Shown: positions 1-5,352 of the stretch, piece after piece
Numbering within the stretch: the stretch's first letter is position 1
Layout: each line of letters begins with the position of its first letter
Assembly: GCA_934463175.1 (NCBI GenBank)
Contig: CAKSIW010000092.1
Coordinates: 1-9,083 of the forward strand
Length of the DNA: 9,083 nt
From: an uncultured Clostridia bacterium
GTDB taxonomy: Bacteria; Bacillota; Clostridia; Monoglobales; Monoglobaceae
Direction: 5' to 3'
Position numbers and translations under genes: made by a program
The notes under the pieces: generated by a model
What the model was told of the DNA's origin: nothing
Seen by the model: only the letters and a program-made list of their open reading frames with translations
The model's database searches: none

Positions 1-1180
1 TGCCTTTTGCGTCTTTATCTTCAAGCTGCCGTTGCAGAACGGAAGTGGATTTGTTTCCATCTGCCGCACCCTTCTCAAAGCGGTCATATTCTTTCATTGT
101 CTGATAGTCAAGGTCTTTCCTGTCAACAACAAACAAAACCTTGTCAATGCCGTCTATCTTGCTTGCAAGCTGTGCGGTTTTGAAAGATGTTAAAGTTTTT
201 CCGCTGCCTGTTGTATGCCATATATAACCGCCGGCTTGGGTAGTGCCTGTCTTTTTGTAATTAGTCGATATTTCAATTCGGTTTAATATCCTCTCGGTTG
301 CGGCTATCTGATACGGTCGCATAACTAAAAGCAATTCTTCAGATGTAAATACACAATACTTTGTTAAAATGTTCAGTATGGTATGCTTTGAAAAGAATGT
401 CTTTGTAAAGTCTATAAGGTCGGATATAACCTTATTATTTCCGTCTGCCCAATATGAGGTAAACTCAAAGCTGTTGCTTGTCTTTTTGCTTTTTGTACTG
501 CTTGAATTTGTTTCTTTGATATGGCTGTTTCGGGTAGTGTTGGAATAATACTTTGTATTCGTGCCGTTTGATATAACAAAAATCTGCACATACTCATACA
601 ATCCTGAAGATGCCCAAAAACTGTCCCGTTGATAGCGTTTTATCTGATTGAAGGCTTCACGGATTGCAACCCCTCGGCGTTTTAATTCAATGTGAACAAG
701 CGGAAGTCCGTTGACAAGCACCGTAACATCATATCGTGTGTTGTGCGTACCCTCGTTTTCTTCATACTGATTGATAACCTGCATAAAGTTGTTATGTATT
801 TTCTTTTTGTCAAGCAGATAGATATTTTTCTGCGTACCGTCATCACGAATAAGCGGTTGTATATGGTCCTCTTGAATTTTGCGTGTTTTTTCCAAAATTC
901 CGTCATTTGTGCTTGCAATAGAGGTATTGAAAAATCTATCCCATTCACTATCGGTAAATGTATAATTGTTCAGTTTTTCAAGCTGTCTGCGGAGATTATC
1001 AATAAGCTGTTTTTCGTTGTGGATAGTAATATATTCATAGCCTTGCTCTCCGAGCATACGGATAAACTCTTTTTCAAGTGCAGCTTCGCTCTGATATGCG
1101 TCCGATTTTTTATGTTCGGGAGTGTATTCGGCGACAACCGTACTTTCATTTGAAGATAATATTATGTTATATTCGCTCAT
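1..1180 (-). CDS. hsdR: Type I restriction enzyme R subunit HsdR, N-terminal part (runs off the left edge)
   Basis: This is the restriction and translocation subunit of a type I enzyme. It pumps DNA with ATP and cuts it when the HsdM/HsdS core meets an unmethylated site. I read 393 codons in one open frame from the ATG at 1178-1180. The N-terminal nuclease fold has D151 (RYDVTVLVNG) and E165/K167 (HIELKRRG). These match the positions I recall for the catalytic D151, E165 and K167 of EcoR124I, so the frame and start look right. The helicase begins near residue 285 (LVMRPYQIAATERIL), with Walker A in HTTGSGKT (K328) and VVDRKDLDYQT at 351-361. EcoR124I HsdR is about 1,040 residues, so roughly 650 should lie outside the window. 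The start is 1 nt after the stop of the 106-aa gene. Only a modest GGGTGG precedes it by 9 nt, which suggests translational coupling. Its distance from hsdMS is unusual. Confidence 0.96.
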   Translation of the reverse strand, partial: MSEYNIILSSNESTVVAEYTPEHKKSDAYQSEAALEKEFIRMLGEQGYEYITIHNEKQLIDNLRRQLEKLNNYTFTDSEWDRFFNTSIASTNDGILEKTRKIQEDHIQPLIRDDGTQKNIYLLDKKKIHNNFMQVINQYEENEGTHNTRYDVTVLVNGLPLVHIELKRRGVAIREAFNQIKRYQRDSFWASSGLYEYVQIFVISNGTNTKYYSNTTRNSHIKETNSSSTKSKKTSNSFEFTSYWADGNNKVISDLIDFTKTFFSKHTILNILTKYCVFTSEELLLVMRPYQIAATERILNRIEISTNYKKTGTTQAGGYIWHTTGSGKTLTSFKTAQLASKIDGIDKVLFVVDRKDLDYQTMKEYDRFEKGAADGNKSTSVLQRQLEDKDAKG

Positions 1181-1181
1181 T

Positions 1182-1502
1182 TTAACAATCCACCCATTCT
1201 ATGTCTTTTTCGGCTTCCCCAAAAGTTTTACCTCCAAAAATTGGAGATTGAATAAATTTATTGTAACAATCTTCAAGAGAAATATTGTCTATTTCCAATA
1301 TATAATTTTCACTTGGAGGTTCATGTTGAAATACTTCCATATGATATATACCATCACTCCGTCTGTATCCTTGGAACCAATATTTGATACCATTATAAAT
1401 GTATACAATATCTTGTCCTGAACTACAGTACGCAGAAATATTCGTACCAATAGCAATTTGTTTCTGCTGCATCGCAATCAAATAATATTTTATTGGGTTC
1501 AA
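1182..1502 (-). CDS. Uncharacterised 106-aa protein directly upstream of hsdR
   Basis: I do not recognise this family. The frame reads 106 residues from a TTG at 1500-1502, or 96 from the in-frame ATG at 1470-1472. Neither start has a clear Shine-Dalgarno sequence, and an in-frame TAA lies just upstream, so the start is uncertain. The middle is aromatic (IYNGIKYWFQGYRR, about residues 35-48). The C-terminal third is acidic (SLEDCYNKF, FGEAEKDIEW). No signal peptide or clear membrane segment is visible. It lies 31 nt after the 118-aa gene and leaves a single base before the hsdR ATG. Ribosomes finishing it could re-initiate on hsdR, so it may matter for restriction dosage whatever the protein does. 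The closely packed position argues for a real gene. A degenerating N-terminus is the alternative. Confidence 0.6.
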   Translation of the reverse strand: MNPIKYYLIAMQQKQIAIGTNISAYCSSGQDIVYIYNGIKYWFQGYRRSDGIYHMEVFQHEPPSENYILEIDNISLEDCYNKFIQSPIFGGKTFGEAEKDIEWVDC

Positions 1503-1533
1503 GTTTTACATATTTACATAAAAATATTACTTA

Positions 1534-1890
1534 TCAATCCTGTGCTAATATTTGTGTATTATCATCCATTATAACAGCCTTAAATTTTTCGCCGTCTATG
1601 ATGCAATTTTCTAAAACATCATCCATATCAGAATACCAGCCTATCAATTCATAGCGGTCGCATCCGGGATATAATTCTTTTTCACAAACCATTTCATAAA
1701 CACAAAATTTGCCTTCTTTTCCGTTAGATAAAATCGGTTTTTTTTCATCAAGCATTAATCCTGTATGAAAACGATAAAATTTATTATTATATTTGAATTC
1801 CAGTCCAAGCCACTTTCCATCAGACGGTCCCCACCAGCCACAATATTGTGATTTAAACTCATCCAAACTATTGTACTCATTAATTCTCAT
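1534..1890 (-). CDS. Uncharacterised small acidic, tryptophan-containing protein (118 aa)
   Basis: The function is unknown. The start is ATG at 1888-1890, preceded by GGAGG with 11 nt spacing. Its ATGA overlaps the stop of the upstream 127-aa gene by 4 nt, which indicates coupled translation. The N-terminal region carries a tryptophan/glycine cluster (GWWGPSDGKWLGLEF, about residues 18-32) followed by NNKFYRFHTG. The C-terminal half is rich in D and E (SDMDDVLE, VIMDDNTQ). The protein is cytosolic by appearance, with no signal or membrane segment. Small acidic proteins encoded right after a partner by overlapping frames are often binding partners or immunity proteins. That is only an inference from the arrangement here. 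Confidence 0.75.
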   Translation of the reverse strand: MRINEYNSLDEFKSQYCGWWGPSDGKWLGLEFKYNNKFYRFHTGLMLDEKKPILSNGKEGKFCVYEMVCEKELYPGCDRYELIGWYSDMDDVLENCIIDGEKFKAVIMDDNTQILAQD

Positions 1891-2270
1891 TGCAGATTAA
1901 ACCTCCGTTTGATTTTATTTATCAATTTCAATTCACTGTCATTTATAGGTATCCCGTCATCAGTATGGTCTAAATATAGATGTTTATGTGGTTTCAGCCT
2001 TTTAGAGCCGTGCTCGTGCAATAAATCTATACTAGCATATTGATTGTGATTTTCATCATAAAAAGTTAAATGTTTTAGTTTTCCATCTTGAATAACTGCG
2101 TATGTACGATTTGCTGTATGAGAATATTCAGGAGCTTTTACTGAATATCCAGCTGTTCGCACCAACACTTTCACGCCATCAACTTCACCGATTGAGTTAA
2201 ATGTTTGTCCGCTGTCTACGAATGTAAAATCCCCTGCATTAACATCCACAAATGCCCCTCTGCTTCCCAT
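1887..2270 (-). CDS. Uncharacterised MGSRGA-type mobile-element protein with a histidine-rich C-terminus (127 aa)
   Basis: I choose the ATG at 2268-2270 because AAAGGAGGAGG ends 7 nt before it. A TTG two codons upstream is the alternative. The protein then begins MGSRGAF, a start seen in many small proteins of Firmicute prophages and conjugative elements. Residues about 18-60 look beta-rich. The stretch YAVIQDGKLKHLTFYDENH is followed by a histidine cluster, LLHEHGSKRLKPHKHLYLDH (about residues 83-102), with HEH and HKH pairs that could bind metal. The C-terminus is basic (LINKIKRRFNLQ). It sits 2 nt after the DUF4417 stop and overlaps the 118-aa gene by 4 nt. No function is assigned. A metal-dependent enzyme or toxin-like domain with the acidic neighbour as partner is a speculative option. 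Confidence 0.75.
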   Translation of the reverse strand: MGSRGAFVDVNAGDFTFVDSGQTFNSIGEVDGVKVLVRTAGYSVKAPEYSHTANRTYAVIQDGKLKHLTFYDENHNQYASIDLLHEHGSKRLKPHKHLYLDHTDDGIPINDSELKLINKIKRRFNLQ

Positions 2271-2272
2271 AA

Positions 2273-2968
2273 TCAAGCCTCCTCCTTTATTGTAAAAATA
2301 GGTTCATTATCAAATAATTTTAATTGCTGATATGAATGTTTTCTCGAAAAAGCATCTTCGTATTTGTAATTAACAAATCGTCCTGTCATGCCTTGTATCA
2401 TATCTCCATATACAATTATCAATTCCGGATTAATTCTTTTTTTCATTTCATTAAAGCCGTTCAGAAACATTTCTGTATTATTTTGGCACCCTATTGTAGA
2501 AATTATAACTGCCGATCCTTTTTCAATTCCGGTGAAACATAAATCATATGTATCAGGAGTTGCCCATGGTATTGTAGGAATAACCTTGCAGCCATAGTTC
2601 TGCCAAGTTTTTCCTATCCATCTGCCTTTAAATACATTGTGCTGTAATTCATTAGGATGCATATTAGGATATACACTAAAATCAGGCGTTGCAACAAAAG
2701 CCGCAGTTTGATATTTTGGTACATATTTTAACGGATTGTTCCACAATCTCATTAAATCTTTGTCGTAATTAAACATCAGCACAATGCTATTGGATAAAGT
2801 TTTATTTTTTGAAACACTTTTAAAACTGATTATGTTTAATTTGTTCCAATTAACAGATTTAATATCTGCTTTGTTAATTATAGGCATATGATATTTATCC
2901 TCTTCATAATTGCCTATTATCGGTCGTAAGACCTTATACTTTTCCTCTTCTGTTAATCCTTTAATCAA
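2273..2968 (-). CDS. DUF4417 family protein (231 aa)
   Basis: The sequence fits DUF4417, a family of unknown function common in phages and mobile elements of Firmicutes. Its hallmarks are FNYDKDLMRLWNNPLKY, a PDFSVYPNMHPNELQHNVFK block, RWIGKTWQNYGCKVIPTIPW, TYDLCFTGIEKGSAVIIST, and a late LIIVYGDM strand (about residues 196-203). A long string of conserved aromatics and GC residues suggests an enzyme-like fold, but no activity is known. I choose the TTG at 2966-2968 because AAAGGA lies 9 nt upstream. The ATG at 2975-2977 directly abuts that AAAGGA, leaving no spacing. A TTG at 2984-2986 gives 237 aa but lacks a binding site. It heads the packed set leading to hsdR and has a plausible promoter directly upstream. 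Confidence 0.85.
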   Translation of the reverse strand: MIKGLTEEEKYKVLRPIIGNYEEDKYHMPIINKADIKSVNWNKLNIISFKSVSKNKTLSNSIVLMFNYDKDLMRLWNNPLKYVPKYQTAAFVATPDFSVYPNMHPNELQHNVFKGRWIGKTWQNYGCKVIPTIPWATPDTYDLCFTGIEKGSAVIISTIGCQNNTEMFLNGFNEMKKRINPELIIVYGDMIQGMTGRFVNYKYEDAFSRKHSYQQLKLFDNEPIFTIKEEA

Positions 2969-2991
2969 TATTAACATTCCTTTCAATATAA

Positions 2992-3021
2992 ATTAAATTT
3001 AGTAAACTTGCCAATTGACAA
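2992..3021 (-). promoter_or_regulatory. Candidate sigma-A promoter for the DUF4417 operon
   Basis: On the minus strand, TTGTCA (3016-3021) and TTTAAT (2992-2997) are separated by 18 nt. Each differs from consensus at one position. The start would fall near 2985, just ahead of the AAAGGA ribosome site. The leader would be very short. It is back to back with the plus-strand promoter and shares its -35 region. Confidence 0.5.
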
Positions 3022-3022
3022 G
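3007..3022. repeat. 16-bp near-palindrome holding two opposed -35 elements
   Basis: CTTGCCAATTGACAAG pairs with its own complement at 14 of 16 positions (one mismatched pair). It contains TTGACA on the plus strand and TTGTCA on the minus strand. A protein bound here would cover both -35 elements, so it is a candidate operator. Confidence 0.55.
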
Positions 3023-3043
3023 CCTGAAAGGATATGTTAAAAT
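3015..3043 (+). promoter_or_regulatory. Strong plus-strand sigma-A promoter with no protein gene downstream
   Basis: TTGACA (3015-3020), 17 nt, then TAAAAT (3038-3043), one base from consensus overall. The start would be near 3050. No credible reading frame follows on the plus strand before the terminator at 3086-3138, so the product should be a small RNA. Confidence 0.65.
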
Positions 3044-3078
3044 ATACATACGCTAATAGGTATATGTTTAACATATCC
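3030..3078. repeat. Inverted repeat overlapping the small-RNA promoter and start
   Basis: GGATATGTTAAA (3030-3041) is perfectly repeated in inverse at 3067-3078. An inner pairing (3043-3047 with 3060-3064) closes on a 12-nt loop. The left arm overlaps the -10 element and the right arm is inside the predicted RNA. It could be a DNA operator, or a hairpin in read-through mRNA from the other strand. Confidence 0.6.
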
Positions 3079-3138
3079 ATGATTGAACACATTGATTAGT
3101 TGCCGGTAACAACTATTTGATGTGTTTTTTCTTTTTCT
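3050..3138 (+). ncRNA. Candidate small RNA of about 80-90 nt, antisense to the immA-DUF4417 spacer
   Basis: This is predicted from a near-consensus promoter (3015-3043) and a strong intrinsic terminator about 40-90 nt downstream. Only a 6-codon frame (ATG at 3079-3081, no ribosome site) is present, so a non-coding RNA is the simplest reading. It is transcribed towards immA but ends before it. It is fully complementary to any transcript that reads from xre-immA into DUF4417. Possible roles are antisense control of that read-through, transcriptional interference, or action in trans. I do not recognise an Rfam family. The 5' end is approximate. Confidence 0.5.
3086..3138 (+). terminator. Intrinsic terminator of the plus-strand small RNA
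   Basis: 3086-3102 pairs with 3110-3126 around a 7-nt loop (3103-3109), with one mismatch and two G-U pairs. T-rich sequence follows at 3125-3138. The two G-U pairs become A-C mismatches on the opposite strand, and no T-run follows on that side. The plus strand is therefore the functional one. Confidence 0.75.
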
Positions 3139-3165
3139 AAGTAAATCCCATAATATCCATCCTTT

Positions 3166-3708
3166 CTACAGGGCAATACCGAAAAGCTTACAAAGCTTTA
3201 TTTCATAATCTGTATAATATTGACCGCCGTAATTAAGCCATTTATTATAAAATTTCAATGCATAATTTGCAGCTTCATAACTTATTTCAAAACGCTCTGC
3301 AACCTCAAATATATTGGTAAGATTATATTTGTGGATAAGTACAGGCGGTGCTAAAGCAAATTTGGCAAAAAACTTTGCTTCCGCTTCCGCAAGTTCACTG
3401 TCTTCGGTATGCTCAAGCACAATATGTCCGTCCTCGTGCATAATGGTATTGTTAATTCTGCCGTATGGTTTGCAGTCATTATAAAAAATATACCATTCGC
3501 CCAAGCGCTTAACAGAAAATCCGTCCTCACTCCGTTTTAACATTAGTTCCTGCGTGCTTTGCGGTTTTGCAGAATAAGGAATAATTTTTGCACCAAGCTT
3601 TGTTGCTATTTCAAATCCGCTTATCGGTGTGCAATGTATATCTAATTTATCAAATACATCTACAACCGTTTTCTTTATTTCTTCGTATCTTCTGTCAGTT
3701 AATATCAA
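3166..3708 (-). CDS. immA: ImmA/IrrE-type metallopeptidase (180 aa)
   Basis: This is a COG2856-like zinc protease. In known systems such as ICEBs1 ImmA, it cleaves the paired Xre repressor after a damage or cell-density signal and releases gene expression. The zinc motif HExxH is present as HEDGH (H91, E92, H95). The downstream helix SELAEAEAKFFAKFALAP (about residues 105-120) probably supplies the third, glutamate ligand. The N-terminus (DRRYEEIKKTVVDVFDKLDI) and the following short beta segments are usual for the family. The start is TTG at 3706-3708 with AGAGAGGTG upstream, 7 nt from the start. It begins 15 nt after the xre stop and is surely co-transcribed. Its natural substrate should be the neighbouring repressor. 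It could also be one half of an Xre-COG2856 toxin-antitoxin-like pair. Confidence 0.88.
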   Translation of the reverse strand: MILTDRRYEEIKKTVVDVFDKLDIHCTPISGFEIATKLGAKIIPYSAKPQSTQELMLKRSEDGFSVKRLGEWYIFYNDCKPYGRINNTIMHEDGHIVLEHTEDSELAEAEAKFFAKFALAPPVLIHKYNLTNIFEVAERFEISYEAANYALKFYNKWLNYGGQYYTDYEIKLCKLFGIAL

Positions 3709-3723
3709 TAGCCTGCACCTCTC

Positions 3724-4035
3724 TCAATCTTCTCCGAATAACGCATTGATAAGTTCCTTTTTTTCCTGAATAGTCATTTTTGAAGCGTTTCGGGCAATAA
3801 TCCTTTCTATTTTCGGAAAATCAAAATCCTCATCACTTTCACGACCTAATAAATAATCTGATGTTGTGTGAAGAGCAGTAGCAATATTTGCAACCGTATC
3901 ACTTTTGGGTTGCCTTTCTCCCGAAACATATCGGCATAAAGTAGCATTTGTAACACCTATTCTTTCCGCAAGTTCTCTTTGCGTCATATTATTCTTTTCC
4001 AATAATGAAGATAGTCTGTCTGTAAAAATACTCAT
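3724..4035 (-). CDS. Xre/Cro-CI family transcriptional repressor (103 aa)
   Basis: The N-terminal HTH spans about residues 5-65. TQRELAERIGVTNATLCRYV forms the recognition helices, and GERQPKSDTVANIATALHTTSDYLLG is the standard continuation. The acidic C-terminal tail (about residues 67-103, ending KKELINALFGED) is short and lacks the long LexA/CI-type autoprotease domain. This fits cleavage by the separate ImmA encoded next. The start is ATG at 4033-4035 with AGGAGG 8 nt upstream, a very strong site. It has its own consensus promoter with candidate operator repeats and lies downstream of the hsdS terminator. It therefore probably represses itself and immA, and by read-through may control DUF4417 to hsdR. 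Control of the modification operon is also possible but not shown. Confidence 0.92.
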   Translation of the reverse strand: MSIFTDRLSSLLEKNNMTQRELAERIGVTNATLCRYVSGERQPKSDTVANIATALHTTSDYLLGRESDEDFDFPKIERIIARNASKMTIQEKKELINALFGED

Positions 4036-4052
4036 ATCTCCAACCTCCTATA

Positions 4053-4084
4053 TTACGTTACCACTATTATAACGCAAATTACCA
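4053..4084. promoter_or_regulatory. Candidate Xre operators
   Basis: TTACCA occurs at 4058-4063 and again at 4079-4084. The 21-bp period is two helical turns, which places both on one DNA face. One copy lies in the -35/-10 spacer and the other near the transcription start. An overlapping inverted repeat CGTTA...TAACG (4056-4060 and 4070-4074) spans the -10. This layout suits autorepression, but binding is inferred. Confidence 0.5.
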
Positions 4085-4094
4085 TTTGTGTCAA
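4066..4094 (-). promoter_or_regulatory. Consensus sigma-A promoter of xre-immA
   Basis: On the minus strand, a perfect TTGACA (4089-4094) is followed by 17 nt and a perfect TATAAT (4066-4071), about 30 nt ahead of the xre start codon. A promoter this strong is normally held back, in line with the repeats that overlap it. Confidence 0.9.
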
Positions 4095-4118
4095 TAGCTT
4101 TTAATAAAAATATATTAT

Positions 4119-4157
4119 AAATAAAAATCGGGCGAAAGTTCCGCCCGATTTTTATTT
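4119..4157 (-). terminator. Intrinsic terminator of the hsdM-nuclease-hsdS operon
   Basis: A perfect 16-bp stem (4119-4134 with 4142-4157) has a GC-rich core (CGGGCG) and a 7-nt loop. Its minus-strand 3' arm ends in UUUUUAUUU. The hsdS stop codon (4152-4154) lies inside the stem. It separates hsdMS from the xre operon and hence from hsdR. Confidence 0.88.
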
Positions 4158-5339
4158 CATTTCTTTAAATGTTAATAGCCTATCCCGATAATACTCGTAT
4201 TGTTTTTGTCTTGCCTCGATTTCTGCCGGAAGTCCCTCTGATATGTCGTTACATAGTTTGTCAAAACGGTCGAGAATATCAATAATGTACTTCTGTCTTT
4301 CAATACTCGGAACAGGTACAACAACACGCTTTATAGCGTTAGTATTAAATTGGGGTTGTCCACCTGTCGAAACTAAATTATCTGCTTGTTCCCAATAAAG
4401 CGGTGATTTGGTAAAATGCCAATAATAACGATTTAATATTTTAGTGTTATCAAGTTCAATCTTTATCAAAAAAGAAGCATAAACAGACGGCTCATTATCT
4501 TCAAAATAAAGTGTTTTTCCATATGTGGCTCCTGTTCTTGCTACAACTAAATCTCCGTATTGCAAAAGATATTTTTCGCTCTCGCTTGAAAGTGTAATAT
4601 ATTTTTTATTATTAGAATTAAGACAACCTTGTTCATTTATATCTGTGATACGAATAAATCTTGCTGTTCCAATATCGCTCGCTTTATCTGTATATCCATA
4701 AGTAAAGACCGCTAATTCTTCCAAAGGTACATATTCAACATCATTAAGAGCTTCCAAAAGATATTCAGTATAATAGTTATACTGCTTTTTTCTCGCTGTA
4801 AGCTCTGCTGTAAGCTCTGCTGTAAGCTCTGTGAAATTGTCCAAAATGCGGACAATTTCACTCTGTACCTCCATTGGAGGTACAGGGATAAGATATTTTA
4901 ATATCGCTTCTTTGTTTCCTCTGGGCATTTTAGCACCCTTTGCATTTTGCATATCATATATAAAAAATTTATCTGATGATAAAACATAGTAAAGATATTT
5001 AGGTGTTATTTGCTTTATGTCTTTTATTTGTACTACAAGAACATCGCCATTAGTTCCTCCGTCATATTCCGCAAGCCATATTTTTTTCAGATAAGGTCTT
5101 ATATTCCCGATTAAAATATCATTCTCATCGTATGCGACTACTGAGCCTGATTCGGGTACATAAGTTGAATTTGTTTTACCTTGCAAATTGGGTAAAAGAT
5201 TGTCAACACCCACATAATTAGTTTCGTTTACCTTTTCTGCGTTTATTCTATTTTTTGAATACTTTGCTATATCTGCAAGCTCTTTATACTCAACCCCATT
5301 AGGGCACAGCTCATCAATAAGCATTTGCAATTTACTCAT
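4152..5339 (-). CDS. hsdS: Type I restriction-modification specificity subunit HsdS (395 aa)
   Basis: HsdS recognises the two half-sites of the target and assembles with two HsdM, and with HsdR for cutting. The first target recognition domain covers about residues 15-150 (GNIRPYLKKIWLAEYDGG). The central conserved region is about 150-205, the second recognition domain about 206-340 (GDLVVARTGATYGKTLYFE), and the C-terminal conserved region about 343-395. The two conserved helices mirror each other (LTARKKQYNYY and IEARQKQYEYYR), as expected from the pseudo-twofold fold. The central linker carries three ELTA units at residues 171-182. I choose the ATG at 5337-5339, with AGGAG 7 nt upstream. 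The frame stays open to 5417 but would overlap the nuclease gene. It begins 13 nt after that gene. The recognition sequence cannot be read from the protein by eye. Confidence 0.95.
   Translation of the reverse strand: MSKLQMLIDELCPNGVEYKELADIAKYSKNRINAEKVNETNYVGVDNLLPNLQGKTNSTYVPESGSVVAYDENDILIGNIRPYLKKIWLAEYDGGTNGDVLVVQIKDIKQITPKYLYYVLSSDKFFIYDMQNAKGAKMPRGNKEAILKYLIPVPPMEVQSEIVRILDNFTELTAELTAELTARKKQYNYYTEYLLEALNDVEYVPLEELAVFTYGYTDKASDIGTARFIRITDINEQGCLNSNNKKYITLSSESEKYLLQYGDLVVARTGATYGKTLYFEDNEPSVYASFLIKIELDNTKILNRYYWHFTKSPLYWEQADNLVSTGGQPQFNTNAIKRVVVPVPSIERQKYIIDILDRFDKLCNDISEGLPAEIEARQKQYEYYRDRLLTFKEMK
4795..4830. repeat. Three perfect 12-bp tandem repeats in hsdS (TAEL repeats)
   Basis: GCTGTAAGCTCT is repeated three times without mismatch and partial units flank it. 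On the coding strand each unit is four codons, E-L-T-A. Gain or loss of a unit stays in frame. In EcoR124I (two TAEL units) and EcoR124II (three) this changes the non-specific spacer of the target by one base pair. This allele has the three-unit form. Confidence 0.95.
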
Positions 5340-5352
5340 TTTTCTGCTCCTT

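Noticed and set aside
692..1153. 153-aa plus-strand frame opposite hsdR
   Set aside because: It is a shadow of the well-supported HsdR frame, has no clear ribosome site, and has a composition typical of antisense reading.
1503..1540. A TTGATA hexamer before the 106-aa gene as an hsdR promoter
   Set aside because: No acceptable -10 lies at 16-18 nt (AATATG or TAAATA at poor spacing). AT-rich sequence gives such matches by chance.
1534..1570. Similarity of the 118-aa gene end (DDNTQIL) to the nuclease end (EDNTQIF)
   Set aside because: Only about 20 bp match imperfectly and the surrounding sequences are unrelated, so it is best read as coincidence.
2961..3080. 39-codon hydrophobic frame on the minus strand (ATG at 3078-3080) opposite the small RNA, resembling a type I toxin with antisense control
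   Set aside because: There is no ribosome binding site, its codons run through the inverted repeat and promoter elements, and it ends inside the DUF4417 start region. The hydrophobic look can come from AT-rich composition alone.
3086..3126. The hairpin as terminator of xre-immA on the minus strand
   Set aside because: On that strand the two G-U pairs become A-C mismatches and no U-run follows, so it should terminate poorly in that direction.
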